Shown piece by piece: positions 25,231 through 34,512 of a DNA stretch of 64,000 nucleotides (the first letter of the stretch is position 1; each line of letters starts with the position of its first letter). The notes beneath the pieces were generated by a model that was given only the letters and a program-made list of their open reading frames with translations, ran no database searches and was not told where the DNA came from. The position numbers were made by a program, and so were the translations under genes. This stretch comes from Streptomyces zagrosensis (GTDB lineage: Bacteria > Actinomycetota > Actinomycetes > Streptomycetales > Streptomycetaceae), in contig NZ_JACHJL010000028.1 of NCBI RefSeq assembly GCF_014203645.1, positions 21,498 to 85,497 of the forward strand. Reading direction: 5' to 3'.

Positions 25231-27678
25231 TTAATACACCCCCTCGACGATGGTGGTGCCGCCGAATGTCGGGACCGGCTTGATGTCGGCGACCGCGTCA
25301 CCGCCGAAGCCCTTGGCGGGGGGAACGCGGATCGCGGTGTCCCGTTCGAGGTTGTTGGGGATCAACATGCTGCGGCTGATGTGACTCATGACCACCTGAC
25401 CGCGTTCGCCGTAGGGCACCAGCCGCCCGGTGTCCGGGGCGATGACCCGCATGCTGATGAACGGATGCGGCGGGTCGAAGGTGGACGGCTCGTCCGCGGC
25501 GAGTCCCGCTCGCTCGTACATGCCACCACCGACCATGGTGCTGCCGTAGAAGCCGAGCAGCTGCCTCTGGGGGAACACCTCGTCGCGAAGGAGGCTGCGG
25601 GTGTCGAGGTTCATCGAGGCACCGCCCCAGACGATGGTACGAACCTTGCGATTGATGAGCTCGGCCAACTCCTCGTGACCGGCCAGCGCCTCCAGCAACG
25701 GGGGCGTGGTGAAGATGACGCCGATGTCCTGGCTGCGCAAAATCCACTCGACCTGGTCAAGGATGTGTTCGAGGTACCTCTTCGTTTCCTCGAATCTTCC
25801 CTCAGCAGCGCACCTCTTGGCCCACCGAGGATCGAGGTCCACGGTGAACGGAACGCCGCCCCGACGATGCGCCAGCGTCCGGCTGATGGGACCGAATATG
25901 TGCGGCCCGCTCGGGCCGATCGTCAGCCAGTTCACCCCGCGGGGAACGCCACGATCGTCCAAAACTCCGGAGTGCCATGTGCACAGTTTCTCGTGGAGGT
26001 CGGGAAGCCAGACGACGCGCTTTGGCGAACCGGTCGTACCGCCGCTCTCGTAAACGTCCAACGGAATCTGTTCGTCCTCATATCCCCGCGGTACGAGGTC
26101 TTCTACGCGGACGTCGCGCAACTCATCGACGATGTTCGGGAACTTCGTCAGGTCGGCCTCGGTACGGATATCCTTTCGCGGATCAAAGTCCAGGCTTTTG
26201 GCCCGCTCAAGCCAGAATCGAGAACCGGTTTTGGGATGGAAGTGCCATTCCATGGCGGCGGCGAGCAGGTCCGGCATCGAGGGCGGTTGTTCCCATGCGG
26301 TGTCGAGTACCGACAAGTCCCGTGTCGGCGCCGACACCCGCCTCTTCGCCGTAGTGGCGTACTCGGTGAGCACGTCGGTCACCGCCGCCGCCACCTGGTC
26401 CGCCTCACTACGGCTCAACACCAACGGCGGGCTCAGCAAGATGGTGTTCGGGTTGTTACGGATGATGATCCCGTGGCGCTCCCTGACCAGTGGCGCGACC
26501 CAACCGGCCGACAGCGGCTCTCCGGTGGCCGGGTCCTGGGCCAGTTCGATGCCGATCATGAGGCCGATCTGGCGTACCTGGCCGACGATGGGCAACTCCT
26601 CCAACCGGCGTAGCTGGTCGCCGAGGTGGTCGCCGATCTCGACGGCTGCCGCGAGCAGGTTCTCGCGCTCGATGATGTCGAGGTTTTCCAGTGCCACCGC
26701 ACAGCCGGTCGCGTGACCGCTGTAGGTGTACCCCCCGATGAACCCCTCGTCACGAGTGACGACATCCGCCACATGGCCGGCCACCAGCAGTGCGCCCATC
26801 GGGAAGTAGCCCGAGGTCAAGCCCTTGGCGGTGACGATGAAGTCGGGCGTGATGCCCATCGGCTCCGCGGCGAACCAGTGCCCGATCCGGCCGAGCCCGG
26901 TGATGACCTCGTCAAGAATGAGGAGAATGCCATGGGCCGCCAGTAGTTCGCGCACCCGCGGCCAGTAGTCGTGCGGCGGTATGACCACGCCGCCCGCGCC
27001 GAGGATCGGCTCGCCGATCATGACCGCGATCTGGTCCGCACCGATTTCCTCGATCGTCTGCCGCAGCTCGCGCAGGCAGAACTCGGTGGGGTCCTCACCG
27101 CCGTACAGCTCCGGATGGAAGGGCATCGGCGGCGTCAGGTGCCGGACGTGGGGCAGCATGGGCCCGAAGCCGTTGTGGAACATGGGCATACCGGTCGCCG
27201 CGCCGCCACCGTACGTGACCCCGTGGTAGCCGAAGTTGCGGGCAAGGACCCAGGTCCGCTCCGGCTCGCCACGTCGATGGTGGTAGAGCCGGGCCATCCG
27301 CAGCGCGGCATCGACCGCTTCGGCACCGCCGCTCGTGAAGTACACCCGCTCCATCGGAGAAGGCGCGATGTCGATGAGCCGGCTGGCCAGCTTGATCGAG
27401 GGTTCGTTGGTGAACTCGTGGAAGCTGCTGAAGTATTCCAGTTTCGACATCTGCCCGGCCGCGACGTCGACCAACTCGCGCCGCCCATGCCCCACGTGGC
27501 CGAGCATGAGCCCGCCGGTGGCATCCAGGTACTCGCGGCCGTGCGCGTCGCGTAACTGACAGCCAGAGCCTTCCACCATGACGATGCGTTCAGTGTCAGC
27601 ACCGGCCAGGTGCGGGTGGATCAACCGGGATTGGTCACTCTTTACCAGGGCGTCTACATCTACTAGCGGTGCCGTCAT
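25231..27678 (-). CDS. Fusion of class III PLP aminotransferase and EhpF/LuxE-like adenylating ligase
   Basis: The product has 815 residues. Residues 1-445 are a class III aminotransferase: YFTSGGAEAVDAALRMARLY, LILDEVITGLGRIG (D256 binds the PLP nitrogen) and FIVTAKGLTSGYFPMGA (K285 Schiff-base lysine). Residues 470-815 are an ANL-type acyl-adenylating domain of the PaaK/LuxE/EhpF kind, with phosphate loop ESGGTTGSPKRVVW (about 544-557) and GFYGSTMVGGGMYERAG. It lacks the usual small C-terminal domain. Coupled with the downstream reductase, the expected chain is acid to acyl-AMP to aldehyde to amine. ATG 27678 follows GAGGA. The natural product is not known. Confidence 0.85.
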   Translation of the reverse strand: MTAPLVDVDALVKSDQSRLIHPHLAGADTERIVMVEGSGCQLRDAHGREYLDATGGLMLGHVGHGRRELVDVAAGQMSKLEYFSSFHEFTNEPSIKLASRLIDIAPSPMERVYFTSGGAEAVDAALRMARLYHHRRGEPERTWVLARNFGYHGVTYGGGAATGMPMFHNGFGPMLPHVRHLTPPMPFHPELYGGEDPTEFCLRELRQTIEEIGADQIAVMIGEPILGAGGVVIPPHDYWPRVRELLAAHGILLILDEVITGLGRIGHWFAAEPMGITPDFIVTAKGLTSGYFPMGALLVAGHVADVVTRDEGFIGGYTYSGHATGCAVALENLDIIERENLLAAAVEIGDHLGDQLRRLEELPIVGQVRQIGLMIGIELAQDPATGEPLSAGWVAPLVRERHGIIIRNNPNTILLSPPLVLSRSEADQVAAAVTDVLTEYATTAKRRVSAPTRDLSVLDTAWEQPPSMPDLLAAAMEWHFHPKTGSRFWLERAKSLDFDPRKDIRTEADLTKFPNIVDELRDVRVEDLVPRGYEDEQIPLDVYESGGTTGSPKRVVWLPDLHEKLCTWHSGVLDDRGVPRGVNWLTIGPSGPHIFGPISRTLAHRRGGVPFTVDLDPRWAKRCAAEGRFEETKRYLEHILDQVEWILRSQDIGVIFTTPPLLEALAGHEELAELINRKVRTIVWGGASMNLDTRSLLRDEVFPQRQLLGFYGSTMVGGGMYERAGLAADEPSTFDPPHPFISMRVIAPDTGRLVPYGERGQVVMSHISRSMLIPNNLERDTAIRVPPAKGFGGDAVADIKPVPTFGGTTIVEGVY

Positions 27679-28245
27679 TGCGTCCTCACATCGACAATAT
27701 GCGGAAAGTTTCATTCCTAATGTCCTTTGGGGGGACGACTAGTGTGCAGCAAAGGGAAGGGAAAAGGGATAGGCCCGAGAGAAATAGGTCAGAGTGTGGA
27801 CAAGAAGGAACGAAACTAGCCCGCGCGGGCCGTCCTGGATCTTCTCCGTTTCGCTGTTGACCGGTGTCTAATTCAGCGCGACTCGCGCCTTTTCCGGCCG
27901 TAAACGCGTCGAAGGTAAACACAAACCCAAAGCTTCTTCGCTTTGATCGGCGGTGCATCAACGTTCTGTGGCCACTCCTGCGCCATCCGTGATATCAACC
28001 CACACCACTGATCACGGCCACCGCTCGACCAAGGCAGGAGGGAGCCAGCCGGTAGCCGCGAACCGCCCCAAAGCGCCCAGTGAGCATGCCCGCCGGTTCG
28101 GTCTTCATGAACGGCGTGCCGGCGGAGGTCTTTGCGTACAAGACGGCGACCCATGGCGAAGGTGCGCCACCTGGCGAGGCGTGCCGTGGTGCCGCCGCGT
28201 GCGCTGCGAGCGTCGGGGCCGCCGGGCGAGGAGGACAATGGACCC
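27679..28245. other. 567-base upstream region of the aminotransferase-ligase operon
   Basis: No gene is supported on either strand. The first 180 bases are purine-rich and lower in GC (GGGAAGGGAAAAGGG-type runs), so the operon promoter is probably here. It also contains the upstream region of the 82-aa plus-strand gene. Confidence 0.45.
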
Positions 28246-28494
28246 ATGGCCCTACCTAAAACGCACCACTGCTCGGCCTGCTCGGACGACGCCTCGCCCG
28301 AGACCATCGTCCATGAGGACCTCGTCATCGGAGCACCGCTGTCCATGGACGAGCTCACCGAGGAGCAGCGCCTCAACCGGTTCGCCAGCAAATACGCCCA
28401 CGACGGCTGCCAGGTGAAGGAAGTCCGGCGAGTTCCACACGATAATTTGAGCGGATACGCCTGGTCTGTCCTCTTTGTTCAAAATCCCTCATAA
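28246..28494 (+). CDS. Small hypothetical protein (82 aa)
   Basis: ATG 28246 has GAGGAGG (28229-28235) upstream. The product begins MALPKTHHCSACSDDASPET and contains MDELTEEQRLNRFASKYAHD and GCQVKEVRRVPHDNLSGYAW. The early HHCSAC and a later Cys could bind a metal, but I do not recognise the family. There are no membrane segments. It is divergent from the aminotransferase-ligase operon and followed by a GC-rich region with a strong terminator about 155 bases on. Confidence 0.62.
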   Translation: MALPKTHHCSACSDDASPETIVHEDLVIGAPLSMDELTEEQRLNRFASKYAHDGCQVKEVRRVPHDNLSGYAWSVLFVQNPS

Positions 28495-29018
28495 GGGCAC
28501 CACGGGAAGGACACCACAGGGAGAGCTTCGGGAAAGGCCGCCGCTTCCCTGACGCACCGGGACTGGCGCCGCCGAGAAGATCACGGCGCTGAGCGGCCCC
28601 CCACCGCGGGTGGCGCAGACAGTGACCCCGCCGAAGCCTCGGCGTGTACGCCCCAGACCGATCACGGTCTGGGGCGTTCGGGCACCCTGGCCCGGACGGC
28701 CACTCCTGCCCCGCGGGGGCCTACGGCGCCGAGCGGCGCGGGGCGCTGGGGCCCCGGAGCGCTGGGGCCTCAGCGGCCCTGGAGCGCTGTAGTCCTGCGG
28801 CCCCCGGAGCCCTCGGAGCCCCCGGAGCCACGCGATCACGCTTCGTCGTTTCCGGGCCAGTTGGGCTCCTTTGGGGCGGTGTCGCCCTGCCCCCTTCCCC
28901 TGGCAGCCCGACCTGGCCTGATGTGATCAGGACGGCGGGTGTGGGCCGCTGCCACGATGAGAGTTCGCCGGATCAAGGTTCGTCGGAGAACTCGGCGAAC
29001 AACGTCGGGAGGGTTTTC
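28495..29018. other. Intergenic region before the methyltransferase gene
   Basis: It holds the hairpin terminator at 28649-28676 and a run of imperfect CCCCGGAGC repeats (28750-28835). No gene is supported. Confidence 0.5.
28649..28676 (+). terminator. 12-bp perfect hairpin terminator
   Basis: CGCCCCAGACCG (28649-28660), loop ATCA, then its perfect complement 28665-28676. It lies downstream of the 82-aa gene, with no T-tract. Confidence 0.8.
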
Positions 29019-29861
29019 ATGCAGGTTGGACAGCCCAGCCTTACTGCGCGAGCGGCTGCTGCGCTGCGGGCTGCGCACCAGGAGTTGGATGGCGGGCGGG
29101 TCTTTGCTGACCCGCTGGCGCTGCGGATCTTGGGGCCGTACGCCGATGATCCGCTGTGCGCCATCGCCTTTGAGCCGGAGCGGGAGGCCGTACGAGTCGC
29201 GGTCGCCTCGCGCTCGCGGTACGCCGAGGAGGCGGCGGCCGTCGCGGTCGCCGAGCGGAAGGTGCAGCAGGTCGTCGTGCTGGGGGCTGGGCTCGACACC
29301 TTCGGGTACCGCAATCCGCACGGCGCTGCTGGGGTCCGGGTGTTTGAGGTCGATTACCCGGCCACGCATGACTGGAAGCAGCGGCGGCTTGTGGAGGCCG
29401 GCATCGCGGTGCCCGACTCGCTGACCTTCGCACCCGTGGACTTCGAGCAGTCCAGTCTGGCCGAGGGGCTTACGGCGGCGGGGTTCGACTCCGAGCGCCC
29501 GGGGTTCTTCATATGCCTCGGTGTCATCCCGTATCTGACGCCCGACGCCATATCCAGCACGCTCGGCTTCGTCGCGTCCCTGCCCGCCGGCTCCGAGATC
29601 GTCTTCGACTACGGCGAGCCGCCCAGCTCTCTCGCGCCCGAGCACCGCGCCGCTCATGAGCAGCGTGCGGAGTGGGCGGCGAAGTACGGCGAGCCCTTCC
29701 GCAGCCTCTTCTCCCCCGGCGAACTCGCCGACTTGCTCCGTGGGTTCGGGTTCTCTTCGCTCGATGATGTGCTGTACAGCGAGTTGGCCTATCGGTACGA
29801 GCAGGACATGGCCGATCAGATCGAGGGTGTGGGGGCCCACGTGGTGCGGGCCGTGGTGTAG
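29019..29861 (+). CDS. Class I SAM-dependent methyltransferase (TIGR00027/PPM family)
   Basis: This 280-residue protein starts PSLTARAAAALRAAHQELDG and FADPLALRILG, typical of the TIGR00027 group related to leucine carboxyl methyltransferases. The SAM motif VVVLGAGLDTFGYRNP is followed by FEVDYPATHDWKQRRL, where the acidic/aspartate residues bind SAM. FFICLGVIPYLTPDAISSTL matches the family. ATG 29019 has GGGAGG 5 bases upstream. The substrate is unknown; in actinomycetes the family includes O-methyltransferases of natural products and uncharacterised paralogues. Confidence 0.9.
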   Translation: MQVGQPSLTARAAAALRAAHQELDGGRVFADPLALRILGPYADDPLCAIAFEPEREAVRVAVASRSRYAEEAAAVAVAERKVQQVVVLGAGLDTFGYRNPHGAAGVRVFEVDYPATHDWKQRRLVEAGIAVPDSLTFAPVDFEQSSLAEGLTAAGFDSERPGFFICLGVIPYLTPDAISSTLGFVASLPAGSEIVFDYGEPPSSLAPEHRAAHEQRAEWAAKYGEPFRSLFSPGELADLLRGFGFSSLDDVLYSELAYRYEQDMADQIEGVGAHVVRAVV

Positions 29862-29863
29862 GC

Positions 29864-29934
29864 CTGCTGGGAGGCGCGCGGCCGGCCGGTTGGCTGCTGG
29901 GAGGCGCGCGGCCGGCCGGTTGGCTGCTGGGAGG
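29864..29934. repeat. 30-bp tandem repeat, 2.4 copies
   Basis: A 30-base unit starting CTGCTGGGAGGCGCGCGGCC occurs at 29864 and 29894, with a third partial copy at 29924. It begins 3 bases after the methyltransferase stop. Confidence 0.9.
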
Positions 29935-30127
29935 ATGGATGGCTGGTGTCCGCTGTCGGAGGCCGGGCCTGCCTGCCTTCGGCCGGCTCTGGGCCGGGCC
30001 CGGCCGGCTGCGTAGGCCGCTGGTCACTGCCGACCGGCCGTGCTGGTCCCCGCGAGTCCCACGAGTCCTTTCTCTCCTTGCGCGAAACGGCCCGTGGCAC
30101 CCGCTGCGATCCTCGTAGAATGCCCGA

Positions 30128-32338
30128 ATGACTCCCCCTCCCCTCGATCACGACCTCGGCGATGCCATGGCGGCCTCCGAGGCCGACGACGTGCCCGCGG
30201 ACCACGACGGCGGGCACCCGGATCGCGACGGGAGCGGTGGGGCGTCCCCGGCCGTCCGCGTGCTGCGGCGAGTCTTCGGTTACGACGCCTTCCGCGGCCC
30301 GCAGGAAGAGATCATCGAGCATGTCGTCAGTGGTGGCGACGCGCTCGTGTTGATGCCGACCGGTGGCGGAAAGTCGCTTTGCTACCAGATTCCGGCCCTC
30401 GTACGAAACGGCGTCGGCATCGTCGTATCGCCGTTGATCGCGCTCATGCAGGACCAGGTCGATGCGCTGCGGGCGCTCGGCGTGCGGGCCGGTTTTCTCA
30501 ATTCCACGCAGGATTTCGAGGAGCGGCAGGCAGTCGAGGCGGCTTTCCTCGCCGGGGAGCTTGATCTGCTCTATCTGGCGCCGGAGCGGCTGCGTACGGA
30601 ATCCGCGCTGCGGTTGCTCGACCGTGGCACGATCTCGCTGTTCGCCATCGATGAGGCGCACTGTGTCGCGCAGTGGGGCCACGACTTTCGCCCCGACTAT
30701 CTGACCCTGTCCACGCTGCACGAGCGATGGCCCACCGTGCCGCGCATCGCGCTCACCGCGACCGCCACCGAGGCCACCCACGACGAGATCGCGGTACGGC
30801 TCAACCTCAAGGACGCCCGGCACTTCGTCGCGAGCTTCGACCGGCCGAACATCCAATACCGCATCGCCCCGAAGAACGAGCCGAAGAAGCAGCTCCTCAC
30901 GCTGTTGCGGGCCGAGCACCCCGGCGATGCGGGCATCGTCTACTGCCTCTCTCGTGGCTCGGTCGAAAAGACCGCCGACTTCTTGGTGCGCAGCGGCATC
31001 GACGCGCTGCCGTACCACGCCGGACTCGACTCGCGAGTACGCGCCGCCAACCAGTCCCGCTTTCTACGTGACGACGGCGTGGTCATGGTCGCCACCATCG
31101 CCTTCGGGATGGGCATCGACAAGCCGGACGTACGGTTCGTCGCCCATCTCGACCTGCCCAAGTCCGTCGAGGGCTACTACCAGGAGACCGGCCGCGCAGG
31201 GCGGGACGGGCTGCCGTCCACCGCGTGGCTCGCGTACGGGTACCAGGACGTCGTCCAGCAACGGAAGATGATCGAGGGCTCCGAAGGCGACGACGCGCAC
31301 CGGCGTCGCCTCGGCAGCCATCTGGACGCGATGCTCGCACTGTGCGAAACGGTCGAGTGCCGCCGGGAGCGGCTGCTCGCGTACTTCGGCGAGGAATCCA
31401 CCCCGTGCGGCAACTGCGACACCTGCCTGACACCGCCGGCCTCCTGGGACGGCACGGTCGCCGCGCAGAAGATGCTGTCCACGGTGGTACGGCTGCACCG
31501 CGAGCGGCGGCAGAAGTTCGGCGTCGGGCAGATCGTGGACATCCTGCTCGGCAAGAAGAGCGCCAAGGTGATTCAGCACGACCACGACACGCTGTCCGTT
31601 TTCGGCATCGGCGCGGAGTTGTCCGATGCCGAATGGCGGGGCGTGGCACGGCAGTTGTTGGCCCAGCGGTTGCTCACCGTGGAAGGTGAGTACGGGACGC
31701 TGGTCCTCACCGACACCAGCGGCGATGTGCTCAGCGGTCGCCGCAAGGTGCCGCTGCGGCGCGACCCGGAACCGGCCAAGCGTGCCGCCAAGGCCGATGC
31801 CAGGGGCGGCGGCAGCGGTGGTTCGCGGCGGGCCGCGGTCGTCGATCTTCCGGAGACGGCCGTACCGGTCTTCGAGCGGCTACGCGGCTGGCGTGCGGCG
31901 ACCGCGAAGGAGCAGGGCGTACCGGCGTACGTCATCTTCCACGACGCGACGCTGCGCGAGATCGTCATGGGTGCCCCCACGACGCTCGACGAGCTGGGCA
32001 CGGTGAACGGCGTCGGTGAGAACAAGCTGGCCAAGTACGGGCAGCCCATCCTCGAGGTGCTGGCCGAGCTGCGGGACGAGGGGGTCTTGACCGCCGGGTC
32101 CACACCGGCTGCGGGTGGGGCGGCGGCCCCGGCTGCGGATGAGGCAGCGGCCCCGGTTGTGGCTGGGCCCCGATCCGGGGTGCGGCCGGCCGCGGCGCCA
32201 GTCGGCAGCTCGATCGCCGCGCCCGCCGGCGCCGGAGCCAGCGATTCCAGGCCCCGGGCCGCGGCGGCCGACTCCGGGTACGACTGGTCCGACGAGGAGC
32301 CGGAGCCGGAGCCGCCGTACTGGGACGAGGGCGCCTAG
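30128..32338 (+). CDS. recQ: ATP-dependent DNA helicase RecQ
   Basis: This 736-residue superfamily 2 helicase unwinds DNA 3' to 5' in recombination and fork repair. Motif 0 is FGYDAFRGPQEEIIEHVV, Walker A MPTGGGKSLCYQIPAL (near residue 78), the DEAH box IDEAHCVAQWGHDFRPDYL (near 175), and motif VI QETGRAGRDGLPS. The zinc-binding site (CETVECRRERLLAYFGEE then CGNCDTC), an RQC winged helix (KSAKVIQHDHDTLSVFGIG) and an HRDC domain follow. A Pro/Ala-rich tail ends in an acidic segment. The length exceeds E. coli RecQ mainly because of that tail. Confidence 0.96.
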   Translation: MTPPPLDHDLGDAMAASEADDVPADHDGGHPDRDGSGGASPAVRVLRRVFGYDAFRGPQEEIIEHVVSGGDALVLMPTGGGKSLCYQIPALVRNGVGIVVSPLIALMQDQVDALRALGVRAGFLNSTQDFEERQAVEAAFLAGELDLLYLAPERLRTESALRLLDRGTISLFAIDEAHCVAQWGHDFRPDYLTLSTLHERWPTVPRIALTATATEATHDEIAVRLNLKDARHFVASFDRPNIQYRIAPKNEPKKQLLTLLRAEHPGDAGIVYCLSRGSVEKTADFLVRSGIDALPYHAGLDSRVRAANQSRFLRDDGVVMVATIAFGMGIDKPDVRFVAHLDLPKSVEGYYQETGRAGRDGLPSTAWLAYGYQDVVQQRKMIEGSEGDDAHRRRLGSHLDAMLALCETVECRRERLLAYFGEESTPCGNCDTCLTPPASWDGTVAAQKMLSTVVRLHRERRQKFGVGQIVDILLGKKSAKVIQHDHDTLSVFGIGAELSDAEWRGVARQLLAQRLLTVEGEYGTLVLTDTSGDVLSGRRKVPLRRDPEPAKRAAKADARGGGSGGSRRAAVVDLPETAVPVFERLRGWRAATAKEQGVPAYVIFHDATLREIVMGAPTTLDELGTVNGVGENKLAKYGQPILEVLAELRDEGVLTAGSTPAAGGAAAPAADEAAAPVVAGPRSGVRPAAAPVGSSIAAPAGAGASDSRPRAAAADSGYDWSDEEPEPEPPYWDEGA

Positions 32339-32527
32339 AAGACGCCTAGAGGGCGCCTACCTAACGGACGGCGTACGGGCGTACGGCGTCCGTAGGGCGA
32401 GCCCGACGCGGGCGTCGAACCCGGCACTCCAGCAGAGCCGGTACGCCGCAGGGCCGGGCGCGCCGTGCGGCTGTTAGGCCCGCGGACGGCGGCGTCCGGC
32501 CCCGCGTGTCGGGTCACGTCGGGTCGG
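32339..32527. other. Convergent intergenic region between recQ and osmC-type gene
   Basis: It contains GCCTAGA-like short repeats and an imperfect CGTACG-centred inverted repeat (about 32365-32392) that may be a terminator. No gene is seen. Confidence 0.4.
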
Positions 32528-32959
32528 TCAGGACAGCAGCTCGGCCTGGAGCGTGATGTTCTTGACGCCCGCGAGGGCCTGGCTGACCGGGCAGTTGGCC
32601 TTGGCGTCCTGCGCCGCTGCCTGGAAGTCGTCCTCGGACAGGCCGGGGACGCGGGCCTTGACGGTCAGCACGATGCCCGTGATGCCCTCACCGGGCTGGA
32701 AGGTGACATCGGCCTGGGTGTCCACCGATTCGACGGTGAAGCCCTTGCCCGCGAGGCCGTGCGAGAAGGCCATCGAGTAGCAGGAGGAGTGCGCCGCCGC
32801 GATCAGTTCCTCCGGGCTGGTCTTGCCACCCGGCGTCTCGGAACGGGCCGGCCAGCTCACGTCGTACGTACCGAGCTTGGAGGAGTCCAGGGCCACGGTG
32901 CCCTTGCCCTCCAGCAGGTTGCCTGCCCAGTGAGTGGTGGCGGTGCGCGTTGTTGCCAT
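32528..32959 (-). CDS. OsmC/Ohr family organic hydroperoxide reductase
   Basis: This 143-residue protein has the two redox cysteines of OsmC/Ohr peroxidases: C60 in LIAAAHSSCYSMAFSHGLAG and C123 in KANCPVSQALAGVKNITL. It should detoxify organic hydroperoxides in the cytosol as a homodimer. The start ATG 32959 has CGGGAGC about 7 bases upstream. It sits 318 bases downstream of an alpha/beta hydrolase on the same strand, near a divergent OhrR-like MarR gene, consistent with a peroxide-response locus. The sequence is closer to OsmC-type (GKGTVALDS) than to classical Ohr. Confidence 0.92.
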   Translation of the reverse strand: MATTRTATTHWAGNLLEGKGTVALDSSKLGTYDVSWPARSETPGGKTSPEELIAAAHSSCYSMAFSHGLAGKGFTVESVDTQADVTFQPGEGITGIVLTVKARVPGLSEDDFQAAAQDAKANCPVSQALAGVKNITLQAELLS

Positions 32960-33277
32960 GCGGGTGCTCCCGGTTGTTGGCGGTAAGGCGGTATGTGCTG
33001 TCTAGCTTAGGTGCGAAGCGGAGCCAGCGGTGGCCGGCTGTCCGGCGATCGGGCAACGTCCGCCCTACGGGATTTCGGCCACCAGATGACGGGCCGATCG
33101 CGCTGGCCGCAGGCCCGGTGGAGGTGGGATGACGAGGGCGGCGGATGGGCCGCCATGTCTCGCGGATGGGCGGCGGTCCGGACAGGGGATGTGCGCTGTG
33201 CGCAGGTGCGGCCCACCGGGCCGGCAACTGTACTACCCGAGAACGCAGTTGGGCGGCTTTGGGTGCCTTTGAGTGCC
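32960..33277. other. Intergenic region between hydrolase and osmC-type genes
   Basis: No gene or clear regulatory motif was found. It could hold an independent promoter for the osmC-type gene, since 318 bases is long for an operon spacer. Confidence 0.4.
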
Positions 33278-34291
33278 TTACGCAGCGCCGGTGGCCGTGT
33301 CGATGGCCGTGCCGGTGGCCGCGTGGGAAGTCGTGCCCAGGGCGGTGCGCAGGGTGGCGATGGCTTGGTTGATGGCGGCTTCGGCGGCGTGGGTTTCCCG
33401 CAGGGCGTTGAGCATGACGAAGTCGTGGATGACGCCCTGGTAGCGCACCGCGGTGACCGGGACGCCGGCCCGGCGCAGCTTGTTGGCGTACGCCTCGCCC
33501 TCGTCGCGCAGGACGTCGGCCTCGGCGGTGATGACCAGCGCCGGCGGCAGCCCCGTGAGCTGCTCGACCGTGGCGCGTAGCGGTGAGGCGGTGATCTCGG
33601 CGCGCTGGTTCTCGTCGGTGGCGTACTGGTCCCAGAACCACTGCATGCCGTCGCGGCGCAGGAAGTAGCCCTTCGCGAACTGGTGGTAGGACGCGGTGTC
33701 GAAGCTCGCGTCGGTGACCGGGTAGAAGAGCACCTGCTGCACGAGGGGCACGTCGCCTCGCTCCTTGGCCATCAGGGTCAGCGCGGCCGTCATGTTGCCG
33801 CCGACCGAGTCGCCGGCTACGGCGATACGAGTGGCGTCCAGGCCCTTGGCGATGCCATCGGTGACGACCCAGCGGGCGACGGCGTAGTTCTGCTCGATGG
33901 CGACCGGGTAACGGGCCTCGGGCGAGAGGTCGTACTCGGGGAAGACGACGGCGGCCCGGGCGCCGACTGCCAGTTCGCGCACCAGCCGGTCGTGGGTGTG
34001 GGCGTTGCCGAACACCCAGCCGGCGCCGTGCAGATAGATGATCACCGGCAACTGGCCGTCGGCGTCCGCCGGTCGGACGATGCGGGCCCGGACCGAACCG
34101 GTCGGTCCGCCCGGCACGGTCACCCACTCCTCGGCGATCTCCGGCTTGTGGATCTCGCCGGACTGCACCTCGTTGACGGCCTTGCGGCCCTCGGCCGGGT
34201 CCAGGTCGAACAGGTACGGCGGGTTGGCGGTGGCCTCGGCGAACGCCGCGGCGGCGGGCTCAAGGACCGGCTCAGTGGTGGTCTTGGACAT
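33278..34291 (-). CDS. Alpha/beta hydrolase, HSL (GDXG) family esterase
   Basis: This 337-residue esterase/lipase has the oxyanion motif YLHGAGWVFG, the nucleophile elbow GDSVGGNMTAALTLMAKE (serine in GDSVGGN), and C-terminal acid and base segments (VITAEADVLRDEGEAYANKL and IHDFVMLNALRET). These hydrolases cleave short-chain acyl esters in the cytosol. ATG 34291 follows GAGGAG by 7 bases. It is divergent from an OhrR-like MarR gene across a near-perfect palindrome, so it is probably repressed by that regulator and induced by organic peroxides or a phenolic ligand. Confidence 0.9.
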   Translation of the reverse strand: MSKTTTEPVLEPAAAAFAEATANPPYLFDLDPAEGRKAVNEVQSGEIHKPEIAEEWVTVPGGPTGSVRARIVRPADADGQLPVIIYLHGAGWVFGNAHTHDRLVRELAVGARAAVVFPEYDLSPEARYPVAIEQNYAVARWVVTDGIAKGLDATRIAVAGDSVGGNMTAALTLMAKERGDVPLVQQVLFYPVTDASFDTASYHQFAKGYFLRRDGMQWFWDQYATDENQRAEITASPLRATVEQLTGLPPALVITAEADVLRDEGEAYANKLRRAGVPVTAVRYQGVIHDFVMLNALRETHAAEAAINQAIATLRTALGTTSHAATGTAIDTATGAA

Positions 34292-34408
34292 GGGGGGCTC
34301 CTCACAGGGCGTGCCGGCAGGGCTTTGTCGGCGGGGCGTTGTCGGCGGGGCGTTGTCGGCGGGGTGATGTGCAGGCCATCCGGTGGGCACAACCAGAAAG
34401 GTACACCC

Positions 34409-34434
34409 CGATTAAGTCGTGCACAACTTAATCG
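34409..34434. promoter_or_regulatory. 26-bp near-perfect palindrome, OhrR/MarR operator
   Basis: CGATTAAGT (34409-34417) and ACTTAATCG (34426-34434) are exact complements flanking C-GTGCAC-A, so only one base pair is mismatched. It lies centrally in the divergent gap between the hydrolase and MarR genes. Confidence 0.8.
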
Positions 34435-34512
34435 GACGCGACATGATCGTGGGCGTTTGGAACGGTAGAATGGAGTCAGCCGAGCCGATCAGCCGACGTA
34501 AGGACCCATGCC

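Noticed and set aside
23834..27678. Calling the aminotransferase-ligase/reductase pair a phenazine cluster
   Set aside because: Similarity to EhpF/EhpG-type enzymes suggests chemistry only; no phenazine core genes are in the window.
32365..32392. CGTACG-centred repeat after recQ as a strong terminator
   Set aside because: The arms are mirror-like rather than properly complementary, so a stable hairpin is not assured.
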